Assembly (NCBI GenBank): GCA_021201755.1
Contig: JAJQEI010000006.1
Location: 62,001 to 126,000 of the forward strand
Direction: 5' to 3'
Source: Ruminococcus sp.
GTDB lineage: Bacteria > Bacillota > Clostridia > Oscillospirales > Ruminococcaceae
Length of the DNA: 64,000 nucleotides
This document shows, piece by piece, positions 41,261 to 49,085 of the stretch (positions within the stretch are counted from its first letter, which is position 1; each line of letters begins with the position of its first letter). The position numbers and the translations under genes are program-made. Below the pieces are notes generated by a model. It did no database searches. It worked only from the letters and a program-made list of their open reading frames with translations, and was not told the origin of the DNA.

Positions 41261-41289
41261 TTTACAAATCCTAAAGGACAGAGTATAAT
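41261..41289 (+). promoter_or_regulatory. Early (lytic) promoter of the prophage
   Basis: TTTACA, a 17-base spacer and TATAAT. Operator-like palindromes occupy the spacer and the start-site region, as expected for a repressor-controlled early promoter. Confidence 0.8.
41267..41280. promoter_or_regulatory. Operator O1 (imperfect TGTCC palindrome)
   Basis: AATCCTAAAGGACA differs from the perfect copy at 41580 by two bases and lies entirely in the early promoter spacer. Confidence 0.6.
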
Positions 41290-41294
41290 AAAAA

Positions 41295-41308
41295 TGTCCT
41301 TTGGGACA
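41295..41308. promoter_or_regulatory. Operator O2 (TGTCC palindrome)
   Basis: TGTCCTTTGGGACA lies just downstream of the -10 box, over the likely transcription start. Confidence 0.65.
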
Positions 41309-41360
41309 GACGGCACACGGGGCCCCGTTACCGAGCCGAATTTGAATAAGGAGGTAGACA

Positions 41361-41600
41361 ATGAACGGCGTATTGATTAACACGAATTTGCTCAAAGCGC
41401 AAATGACGCTTCGCAGTGTTACGGTAAAGGCTTTTGTGGATGCGCAAGGCTGGAGCATGGCCACTGCGTATAGAAAAATCAACGGCAAGGTTGCGTTTAT
41501 GGCGCCGGAAATTCAGTTAAGCGTCGAGCTGCTTTCCCTCAGTTCCACCGTTACCAGTCAAATTTTTTTGCCGGCGAAATGTCCTAAAGGACAAAAATGA
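41361..41600 (+). CDS. Cro-like small DNA-binding protein
   Basis: A 79-residue first gene of the early operon. LLKAQMTLRSVTVKAFVDAQ, then WSMATAYRKINGKVAFMAPEI reads as a helix-turn-helix of the phage Cro/antirepressor type. SD AAGGAGG precedes the ATG. A perfect operator lies across its last codons. Position opposite the repressor supports a switch role; the assignment rests on fold pattern and location only. Confidence 0.65.
   Translation: MNGVLINTNLLKAQMTLRSVTVKAFVDAQGWSMATAYRKINGKVAFMAPEIQLSVELLSLSSTVTSQIFLPAKCPKGQK
41580..41593. promoter_or_regulatory. Operator O3, perfect TGTCCTAAAGGACA palindrome
   Basis: A 14-base element with perfect TGTCC/GGACA arms, inside the 3' end of the Cro-like gene, about 285 bases from O2. 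Such spacing would permit looping. Confidence 0.6.
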
Positions 41601-41779
41601 GTGAAGTAAAAGACGAAAACCTCGACGCAAACGGCCACGCTAAGGAGCGCGTAATGGTAGAAAGGCTTTTAGCGAATGCGAACGCCTTTTACAAGAATCA
41701 AGAAAATCTCCGACCCTTCGAGGCTTGGAAGAAAAATAAGGAGGAACACACTTATGACACAAATTACAGTAACGCTTGA
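41597..41779 (+). CDS. Small early phage protein
   Basis: A 60-residue polar protein (MSEVKDENLDANGHAKERVM) coupled by ATGA to the Cro-like gene. It resembles nothing specific; the motif NLRPFEAWKKNK near the end is common in short phage proteins of this kind. Its last 26 bases overlap the next gene. Confidence 0.55.
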   Translation: MSEVKDENLDANGHAKERVMVERLLANANAFYKNQENLRPFEAWKKNKEEHTYDTNYSNA

Positions 41780-42212
41780 CCTTACGGCTGAGACTCTGAA
41801 AGTCCTAAAGCTCTTAATCCCGCAGGCAAGCGGCAAAAGCACCGCCGTCAAGAGCGACGACATCCTGGGTCAGATGATTCTTGAAGAATTCATCAAGGAC
41901 AATCCCGAAGAGCTTGAAACAACCGGCAAGGACAAAAAACCGGCAAAATGCGCAGCAACTAAGGACAAAAAGGCAGCTCCTAAAGAGGCACCTGCCGAAG
42001 AGGAAAAACCTGCTCCTGCTCCTGCTCCCGCTCCTGCCCCTGAGGTTACTCTTACGGACGTTCGTTCGGTAGCTTTGAAGCTCTCTAAGGCTGGTAGGCA
42101 GAAAGAGCTCAAGGAAATTTTCGCTAAGTACGGTGCAGACAAGCTTTCCGGTATCGCCACTGAGAATTACGCTGCTCTCTTGGCAGACTTGGAGGAAAAG
42201 GTCAATGGGTAA
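41754..42212 (+). CDS. Early phage protein with Ala-Pro repeat linker
   Basis: The 152-residue protein has an N-terminal helical domain (MTQITVTLDLTAETLKVLKL), a charged Lys/Ala linker with five Ala-Pro pairs (encoded by GCTCCT-type repeats near 42010-42040) and a C-terminal helical domain with VRSVALKLSKAGRQKELKEI. Similar proteins occur in Firmicute phages next to DUF2800 genes; the function is unknown. SD AAGGAGG precedes ATG 41754. Confidence 0.65.
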   Translation: MTQITVTLDLTAETLKVLKLLIPQASGKSTAVKSDDILGQMILEEFIKDNPEELETTGKDKKPAKCAATKDKKAAPKEAPAEEEKPAPAPAPAPAPEVTLTDVRSVALKLSKAGRQKELKEIFAKYGADKLSGIATENYAALLADLEEKVNG

Positions 42213-43377
42213 ACACGCTATGCTGTCGGCAAGCGGATCAGAACGTTGGCTTGCGTGTCCGCCGAGCGCTCAGCTTGAGCTGCAGTTCCCAAAAAAGACG
42301 AGCAGCTATGCTGAAGAAGGTACGGCGGCGCACGAGTTATGTGAGCTGGCTGCGAGATACTGGCTGTCTGAGATAAGCGAGATGGAATACGAAAATCAGC
42401 TTGCTGAGCTTTCAAAAGGACAGTATTACAATGCGGAAATGCAGGAATGCGCCTCTGATTACGGGCAGTTTATCAGCGAGACCGTTAAAGCAACCCGAAA
42501 AGATTGCCCCGACGCTATCGTCGAGCTTGAGGTCAAAGGCCTTGACTTCTCCGAGTGGGCGCCTAAAGGCTTTGGTACCGGCGACTGTATTATCGTTGCA
42601 GACGATAAGTTAGAAATCATTGACTTCAAGTATGGCAAGGGCGTCCGTGTCGACGCAGTAGGCAATCCTCAAATGCGTCTGTACGCACTCGGAGCGATAA
42701 GGCTTTACGGCGAGCTCTATGACATTAAAAGAGTCAAGATGTCGATTATTCAGCCCCGAATCAGCTGCGAGCCCAGTACCGACGAAATTACGGTTGAGGA
42801 GCTCTTAGACTGGGCCGAGAATTACGTCAAGCCCTGTGCAGCGCTTGCATTTGAGGGTAAAGGCGAATTCAATCCGAGCGAAAATACTTGCAGATTTTGC
42901 AGGGCAAAGGAACAGTGCAGAGCGCACTACGAGAAAAACCTTGCGCTCTTCGATGAGTCGCCCGACTCGCTGCTTATCACTCCCGACGAGGCTGGTGAGG
43001 TTCTTGAAAAGGCGTCTGATATTAAGGCTTGGCTGAAAGACCTTGAAAACCTTGTTATGCAGAAGCTCTTTGCGGGTGAGCCTGTTACTGGTTGGAAGCT
43101 CGTCGAAGGACGCAGCAACCGTAAGTATAAGGATGAGGCCGAAGTCGCAAAGGCGATGATTAAAGCGGAATATGACGAAGCTCTTATTTATGAGCGTTCT
43201 CTTCTCGGTATTACCGCTATGGAAAAGGCATTCGGCAAGAAAGAAATTAAGAACGTTTTAGGCGACCTGATTATTAAGCCCAAAGGCAAGGCAATGCTTG
43301 CGGCTGCTACAGACAAGCGGCCTGAGTATAAACCTGAAGAGCTTATTCTTGACGCTTTTGACGACGTTGAGGAGTAA
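42206..43377 (+). CDS. DUF2800 Cas4/RecB-like phage nuclease
   Basis: The 390-residue protein starts MGKHAMLSASGSERWLACPP and has EEGTAAHELCELAARYWL. The PD-(D/E)XK core lies in GFGTGDCIIVADDKLEIIDFKYG (in two parts: Asp in TGDCII, then IDFKYGKG). C-terminal cysteines in TCRFCRAKEQC suggest an iron-sulfur cluster as in Cas4 and AddB. It would act in phage recombination or end processing. It overlaps the upstream gene by seven bases. Confidence 0.85.
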
Positions 43378-43395
43378 AGCTTGGAGGTGTAGCAA

Positions 43396-43962
43396 ATGCA
43401 AAGAGTCAGACGCAAAAGACGCAGGTTAAAGAGGCCTGTCCTCTATGCCGCTACTATACTTATTATCGCTGCCGTCGTTTTTCTTACCGCTGCGTTTTGC
43501 GGTAAAGATAAAACCGACGCGATAACAAGCGAGGTAACAGGCCCGCAGGAAACAACAGAGACCTCTGAGGTTTTAGCCGCATCGGTCACAACTGAGGAGA
43601 CTCTTACAGAGGAAGCTCCGGAGCTCATCAGTCTCAGCGAATTCACCATAATGGCATATTGCCCTTGTGAAATCTGCTGCGGCATTTGGAGCGAGGAGCA
43701 CCCGTCGAGAATTGGTACCGACTACGTACAAAAGACGGCGTCCGGTACTATTCCCATGGCAGGCAGAACAATCGGCGTTGACCCTGAGATTATCCCTTAC
43801 GGTACGGTCGTTATTATCGACGGCCACGAGTACATAGCAGAAGACACAGGGTCAGCACTGGAAGGAAACACTATCAATATATTTTTCGACACGCACGAAG
43901 AAGCGTTAGAGTATGGCCGGCAGACGGCCGAGGTATTCATTAAGTCAGACGCGGCGAATTAA
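43396..43962 (+). CDS. Membrane-anchored 3D-domain (YuiC/YorM-like) wall enzyme
   Basis: A very basic start (MQRVRRKRRRLKRPV), one membrane helix (LYAATILIIAAVVFLTAAF) and a Thr/Glu-rich stalk precede a 3D domain: FTIMAYCPCEICCGIW, GRTIGVDPEIIPYGTVVII and NTINIFFDTHEEAL. The three Asp residues typical of 3D domains are in GVDP, AEDTGSA and FFDTH. Such domains are lytic-transglycosylase-like. It is intact, sits among early replication genes rather than with lysis genes, and has SD GGAGGTG. Confidence 0.82.
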   Translation: MQRVRRKRRRLKRPVLYAATILIIAAVVFLTAAFCGKDKTDAITSEVTGPQETTETSEVLAASVTTEETLTEEAPELISLSEFTIMAYCPCEICCGIWSEEHPSRIGTDYVQKTASGTIPMAGRTIGVDPEIIPYGTVVIIDGHEYIAEDTGSALEGNTINIFFDTHEEALEYGRQTAEVFIKSDAAN

Positions 43963-44017
43963 CCGCCGAAGAAAATTGCCGAACGGCAAAATATTAAATC
44001 ATAAAGGAGATTTTATC

Positions 44018-44590
44018 ATTGCAAGTTCAACTCAGATTACTACAGGCAAGGTACGTTTCAGCTACTGCAACCTCTTTACCCCGAGGGCTATCGACAACGG
44101 CCCCGCAAAGTACAGCGTGACGCTGCTTATCCCGAAGAAGGACAAGACGACGCTCGCAAAAATCAAGGGAGCCATTGAGGCGGCAAAGACCCTTTACATG
44201 CAGCACAATTCCGGTAAAAAGCTGCCGACTAACCTCAAGAACACCCTGCACAACGGAGACGGCGAGCGCCCGAACGGCGGCGAATTCGGTGAGGAGTGCC
44301 ACGGCTGCTATGTAATGACCGTGAGCTCTAAAAATCCTCCGGTTATCGTCGACGCGGACAAAGTACCGATTACAGACCCGCAGGACCTCTATTCCGGCTG
44401 CTACGGCAGAGCAATCATTAACTTCTACGTATACGACACACAGGGTAATAAGGGTGTGTCCGCAGGCCATAACGGAATCATGAAGCTGTACGACGGTGAG
44501 CCTCTTGGCAGCGGCATTGTTACGGACAGCGACTGGGATGATGGCTGGGAAGATACTGACGACGATAACTTTGACGACCTGTTAGGTTAA
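44018..44590 (+). CDS. DUF2815 phage protein with ATT in place of the start codon
   Basis: The body ITTGKVRFSYCNLFTPRA, KYSVTLLIPKKDKTT and the acidic tail DSDWDDGWEDTDDDNFDDLLG (in parts) match DUF2815, a single-strand DNA-binding-like family found beside phage DNA polymerase. AAAGGAG at about 44003 sits eight bases before ATT 44018, exactly where relatives have ATG (MASSTQ here would need ATGGCAAGT). Either ATT is a rare start or a G-to-T change removed it. No in-frame ATG exists before residue 50. Confidence 0.8.
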   Translation: MASSTQITTGKVRFSYCNLFTPRAIDNGPAKYSVTLLIPKKDKTTLAKIKGAIEAAKTLYMQHNSGKKLPTNLKNTLHNGDGERPNGGEFGEECHGCYVMTVSSKNPPVIVDADKVPITDPQDLYSGCYGRAIINFYVYDTQGNKGVSAGHNGIMKLYDGEPLGSGIVTDSDWDDGWEDTDDDNFDDLLG

Positions 44591-44594
44591 GCCT

Positions 44595-46543
44595 ATGAGG
44601 ACGTTAGGAATCGATATAGAGACTTATTCTTCTGTATCGCTTCAAAAGTGCGGAGTCTATGCTTATGCGACAAGCCCTGATTTTGAAATCCTGCTCTTCG
44701 GTTACGCTTGGGACGACGAGCCCGCGCAGGTGATTAACCTCACCCGCGAGGGCTTGCCCGAAGAGCTGCAGGAGGCGTTATATGACCCCGATGTTATCAA
44801 GACGGCGTATAACGCACAATTCGAGCGTACTTGTATTTCTGCGTACTTAGGGCAGACGACGCCGCCCGAGCAATGGAGATGTACGGCTGTACTTTCCCGC
44901 AAGCTGGGACTTCCCGCAAGCTTGGAAGCGGTCGGCGAAGTAATAGGTTTACCGGAAGAAAAGCAAAAACTGAAAACCGGCAAGGCGTTGATTCGCTACT
45001 TCTCTATCCCTTGCAAGCCTACAAAGACAAATGGGCAGAGGACGAGAAACCTGCCGGAGTATGACCCCGAAAAATGGGCGCTTTATATCGAGTACAACCG
45101 TCAGGACGTCGAGACCGAGTGGGAAATCAGGAAACGCCTGTCTCGCTTCTCGGTTATCGAGACGGAGCAGCCCTTATGGGAAGCAGACCAGCATATAAAC
45201 GACCGCAGTGTAGGCGTTGATGTAACGTTTGCCAAGCGCGCTATCGAGATGGACGAAATTATTAAGGCACGACTTTATGCCGACGCTCAGGAGCTTACAG
45301 GGTTAGACAACCCGAAGAGCACCGCCCAGCTAAAGGGCTGGATTGAAGAGACCGCCGGTATTGAGGTAGTAAGCCTTAATAAGAAGGAAGTTGCGGGAGT
45401 ACGTGAAGCAGCGAATAACGACAACGTAGACAGAATGCTCGATATAAGAGCGGGGCTGTCAAAGACCTCTACTGAAAAATATAACGCCATGCTCCGTACT
45501 GTCAGAGAGGACGGAAGAATTCGAGGTTTAACGATGTTCTACGGCGCTGCGAGGACTGGCCGCTGGGTTGGCCGCTTGGTGCAAATGCAGAATCTGCCCC
45601 AGAATAAAATGCCGGAGAAAGACCTTGATATTGCGAGGCAGCTCGTAAGGGCGGGTGACTTGGAGACGCTGGAAGCGTGCTACGACGATGTGTCCGGTAC
45701 CCTTTCCCAGCTTATCCGTACCGCGTTTATCCCGAGACCCGGCTGTAAGTTTGTTGTAGCTGACTTTTCGGCGATTGAGGCGAGGGTAATCGCTTGGCTG
45801 GCAGGCGAGCAATGGCGGCTTGACGTGTTTAACACTCACGGCAAAATCTATGAGGCAAGCGCCGAGCAGATGTTCCATTTACCCCCGGGGTCTGTTAAGA
45901 AGGGCGACCCTATGAGACAAAAGGGAAAATCGCAGAGCTTGCTCTCGGTTACGACGGAAGCGTCGGTGCACTCGTCTCTATGGGCGCTTTGGCTATGGGC
46001 ATACCGGAGAGTGAATTGAAACCTCTGGTAACAAGCTGGCGGGCCGCAAATCCTGCTATTACGAAATTCTGGTGGGACACCGACTCGGCTGTAAGGGAAA
46101 CAATCAACACCAGAACGCCGAGTTACCTCCCGCACGGTATCGTCCTCAGGCGTCAAGGCTCGCTCTTGAGGCTGAGACTCCCGAACGGGCGCGAGCTGTC
46201 GTATGTAAAGCCTATGGTTATCAACGACAATATAACCTACGAGGGCACACTGCAAAGCTCCGGCCACTGGGGTCGTATCGAGTCTTACGGACCGAAATTC
46301 GTGGAGAACATTGTACAGGCGACCGCCCGTGACTGCTTGGCTGAGACCATTATGAAGGCTGAGGCTTTAGGTTATCCGGTTGTGTTCCATATACACGACG
46401 AGCTGATATGCGAGGTACCTGAGGAGAAGGTGGAAAAAGCCTTATCGGATATTTTGGAAATCATGGCGACTCCTATTTCATGGGCGGAAGGGCTTCCGCT
46501 TAAAGGAGACGGCTATGTGTGCAGTTATTATAAAAAGGAGTAG
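44595..46543 (+). pseudogene. Phage family A DNA polymerase (frameshifted)
   Basis: A 3'-5' exonuclease domain begins TLGIDIETYSSVSL. Polymerase motif A is VVADFSAIEARVIAWLAGE, the O-helix region RQKGK-IAELALGYDGSVGAL, and motif C FHIHDELICEV. The frame breaks at the A run 45926-45929: one more A restores the O-helix. The second frame ends at TAG 46541-46543. If that TAG were read, TGA would follow two codons later as part of an ATGA overlap with the next start. The polymerase is otherwise full length (about 650 residues). Confidence 0.88.
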
Positions 46544-46548
46544 ACCCT

Positions 46549-46866
46549 ATGAGGATTGAAGATTTTAACACAATAACACAAGAGTAGGTTGAGCGCTGCT
46601 TGACCGTGCTCGCGGAAAAGGGAAAGGAATATTCCCTCACAGACGACAGGCTGAACTATTTTAAGACCGCTGCAGCTGAGCAGGAAGTAACGCCGAAGCA
46701 GGCGTTATGGGGTATGGCGTCCAAGCATATCGCCTCTTTGAGCGGTATGTGTAAGTCAGGTCAGGGTGATATGGACCGCTGGCTTGAGAAGATTACGGAT
46801 TCTATCAACTACCTGCTTTTGCTCCGCGCTCTTGTTGAGGAGGAAATGAAGGATGGACAAAATTGA
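46549..46866 (+). CDS. Conserved phage protein with in-frame TAG at codon 13
   Basis: From ATG 46549 (SD AAGGAG) the frame reads MRIEDFNTITQE, TAG at 46585-46587, then VERCLTVLAEKGKEYS, ALWGMASKHIASL and WLEKITDSINYLLLLRAL. This is a conserved small phage protein often found near polymerase genes; function unknown. CAG to TAG would restore it, as at other prophage amber codons. Without read-through only a 12-residue peptide is made, and there is no well-placed later start. It overlaps thyX by 14 bases. Confidence 0.7.
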
Positions 46867-47623
46867 GGTTTGCGTACTGAATCCCGAAGCGGTCGGTACG
46901 TCTGAAAAGATGATGGTATGCGCTGCCCGGCTGACTCAAAAGGGGCATAAGATTAAAGACCTTGAGGATTTTATCGAGCTTTACAACAAAGCGTATACGA
47001 AAAACACCGTCGCCGCTATGGCGAAGCTGCCCTACCCGACGATACAGAAGTTCGGCATTATTAACGTCGTAATTGTCGGCGTGAGCAGAAGGTTTTTAGC
47101 TTAGATAACAAGGCACCAGAACGAGGTCAAGTTTATGTCGGCGTCGCTGCAGTACAGCGACTACTCCGGCGAAGCTGATTTTGTGGTTCCTTATAAAATG
47201 CTGGAAATGCCGGTGCTTGTAAAGCGGATGTATTTACACCAGTGCAAAGAGGCTATGGACAATTATCAGGCTACAATCGCTCAGAGCGTTGACAATGACT
47301 CTGCAGGTTATATGGTCTCGTAGGGCCTGAGGAATATCCTTATTATAAGCGCAACGCCTTATCAGTGGAAACACATGATAGGCCAGAGGACTTGCAGACG
47401 CAACACAAGCGAGACCCGGTACGTCCTGCTCCGCGTTTGGGAAAAGCTCTATAGGCTGTCGCCCGAAATGTTTGCGCCCTCTGTTACCGGTCCGTTCTGT
47501 ATGAAGGGCCGTTGTATGGAAGGGAAAATGTCTTGCGGCAATACGCTTGACCCGGCAATGACCCCGGCGAAAATTATCAAGGAGGACTTTCCTCTGCTTG
47601 CGGGAGGTGCTTCTGATGATTAA
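46853..47623 (+). CDS. thyX: ThyX-type flavin-dependent thymidylate synthase with two in-frame TAGs
   Basis: ThyX makes dTMP from dUMP using FAD and NADPH. The core reads VGVSRRFLA, TAG (47102-47104), ITRHQNEVKFMSASLQYS; the family form here is LAQITRHR, so TAG stands at a conserved Gln. A second TAG (47321-47323) splits AGYMVS from GLRNILIISATPYQWKHM, where Gln-Gly-Leu is again usual. The C-terminus NTSETRYVLLRVWEKL is intact. The motif is RHQ rather than RHR, a variant. No frameshift is present: two amber codons are the only lesions. It lies with dUTPase and deaminase genes. Confidence 0.8.
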
Positions 47624-47909
47624 CACCAAAGGCGAATGGATTTATACGAACGCTGAAATTGCCTACGAGCTCGGGCTTACGCCCGCCACGGTGAACGCAA
47701 TCGGCAAGAAGCTATACGGCAACAAAATTCCTCACTGGACGATTGACGAGGTACAGAGAATTATCGAGTATATCAAGTCTATCACGGTTGAGGAGGACGC
47801 AAAGAGGCTCGCCCTGCTGCATGACGCGGTTGTTAAGGCCGGCTACGAGAAGCAGGACGATGAGGTTATAAAGGAACGGGCTCAGAAAGATTTACATAAC
47901 GTTCCGTAA
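47616..47909 (+). CDS. Small phage helix-turn-helix protein
   Basis: A 97-residue protein starting MINTKGEWIYTNAEIAYELG; LTPATVNAIGKKLYGNKIP resembles a MerR/excisionase-type DNA-binding helix pair. The C-terminal half is helical. SD GGGAGGTG lies eight bases upstream; it overlaps thyX by eight bases. Function not known. Confidence 0.6.
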   Translation: MINTKGEWIYTNAEIAYELGLTPATVNAIGKKLYGNKIPHWTIDEVQRIIEYIKSITVEEDAKRLALLHDAVVKAGYEKQDDEVIKERAQKDLHNVP

Positions 47910-47922
47910 GTGAGGTGTGATT

Positions 47923-48329
47923 ATGAGAATTAAGCTGATTGACTTCGGCGGCAAAACGCCGGTAAGAAAACACTATAACGACGCAGGCGCTGACATTTTT
48001 TCGCCTCGTGACCAGACGATTTACCCCCCGGGCAGGTATATTCTTTCCCGCTTGGTTTTGGGCTTGAATTGCCCGACGGCTTTACGGGTTTTATCTTTCC
48101 CAGAAGCAGCCTGAGTGCGAAGGGTATCGTCTGCGAGCTGCCTCCTATCGACTCCGGTTACAGGGGAGAAATTCATGCTGTTGTATCGAACGTCAGTAAC
48201 ACCGGCTATGATATAAAGGAAGGCGACCGCATAGGTCAGCTCGTGATTCTACCCTGCATGATACCTGAGTTTACTTATGAGGACGCAGCCGAATGCGGTA
48301 CCGGTGCATTCGGCAGCAGCGGTAAATAG
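47923..48329 (+). pseudogene. dut: Phage dUTPase (frameshifted)
   Basis: Trimeric dUTPase motifs are seen across two frames: HYNDAGADIFS (motif 1), FIFPRSSLSAKG (motif 2), PPIDSGYRGEIHAVV (motif 3), EGDRIGQLVI (motif 4) and GTGAFGSSGK (motif 5). The frame is restored by one extra C in the run at 48024-48029, giving YPPGQVYSFPLGFGLELPDGF. It ends at TAG 48327-48329, just after motif 5, the normal end of the family. Continued reading would add QLCA and stop at a TGA overlapping GTG 48338. Confidence 0.88.
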
Positions 48330-48337
48330 CTGTGCGC

Positions 48338-48682
48338 GTGAAGAAGGCTGGCAGTAAAGTTTACGGCGCTGACTTTACCGCTACCGAGCGCAAGGCAATG
48401 AATCTTGAAATCCAAAGACAGCTTGCAGAGTACGACCGCAAGCACGCAAATGAGATTGATGCCATAATACTTTGGCAGTTATATGTTCACTTCGGGTTTG
48501 GGGCGAAGCGGTTAAGACGGTTTTATGACTGTTTCAAAGCTAAATACTTTGATCTCGTCGACCGGTACGAGATGGACGAGTCAGACAACATTTGGCTGAA
48601 CACCTACAAGCTGAAGGAAATCGGCGTCGACATAGAAGCTTGGAATGAAGGCGGTGATAGTAATGCGAATAGACAAAGATAG
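48338..48682 (+). CDS. Conserved phage protein of unknown function
   Basis: A basic, helical protein of about 114 residues with FTATERKAMNLEIQRQLAEY, ILWQLYVHFGFGAKRLRRFY and the WLNTYKLKEIGVDIEAW end. Such proteins accompany dUTPase and deaminase genes in Firmicute phages; role unknown. GTG 48338 or GTG 48332 could start it; neither has a clear SD. Its TAG end lies 20 bases inside the deaminase gene, so the end may be altered by an indel. Confidence 0.6.
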   Translation: MKKAGSKVYGADFTATERKAMNLEIQRQLAEYDRKHANEIDAIILWQLYVHFGFGAKRLRRFYDCFKAKYFDLVDRYEMDESDNIWLNTYKLKEIGVDIEAWNEGGDSNANRQR

Positions 48683-49085
48683 CTATTATCTGAATATAGC
48701 GAAGGCGGTCGCCGCAAGGTCTACCTGCTTACATAGGCAGTACGGCGCGATAATCGTAGCGGGCGACGAAATTATAGCTACGGGCTACAACGGGTCACCC
48801 AGAGGCGAAGTGAATTGCTGCGACGCAGGCGAGTGCTATTGCGAGAAGCACTCCGTTCCTATCGACAAGAATGCAGCGAAACACGGAAACCAGTACGGGA
48901 CCTGCGTCGCCGTTCATGCGGAGCAGAACGCAATAATCAGCGCGGCCAGACGGGATATGCGAGGAGCAGTTTTATACCTCGCTTGCCTTGATGAGTCTGT
49001 AGATCCGACGCCGTGCAATTACTGCGACCGCATGATTAAAAACGCAGGAATTATTAAGGTCGTAACACGAGGAGGAAAAACATAA
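48663..49085 (+). CDS. dCMP/cytidine deaminase
   Basis: A 140-residue zinc deaminase: CVAVHAEQNAIISAA carries the His-Ala-Glu zinc and proton-shuttle motif and DPTPCNYCDRMIKNAG the Cys pair; an extra Cys-rich loop (CCDAGECYCEKH) is typical of dCMP deaminases. It would make dUMP for ThyX. The ATG shares a base with the next gene as TAATG. Confidence 0.9.
   Translation: MRIDKDSYYLNIAKAVAARSTCLHRQYGAIIVAGDEIIATGYNGSPRGEVNCCDAGECYCEKHSVPIDKNAAKHGNQYGTCVAVHAEQNAIISAARRDMRGAVLYLACLDESVDPTPCNYCDRMIKNAGIIKVVTRGGKT

Noticed and set aside
41990..42045. CRISPR-like or tandem repeat array
   Set aside because: The GCTCCT-type repeats simply encode an Ala-Pro linker; no spacer-repeat structure occurs anywhere in the window.
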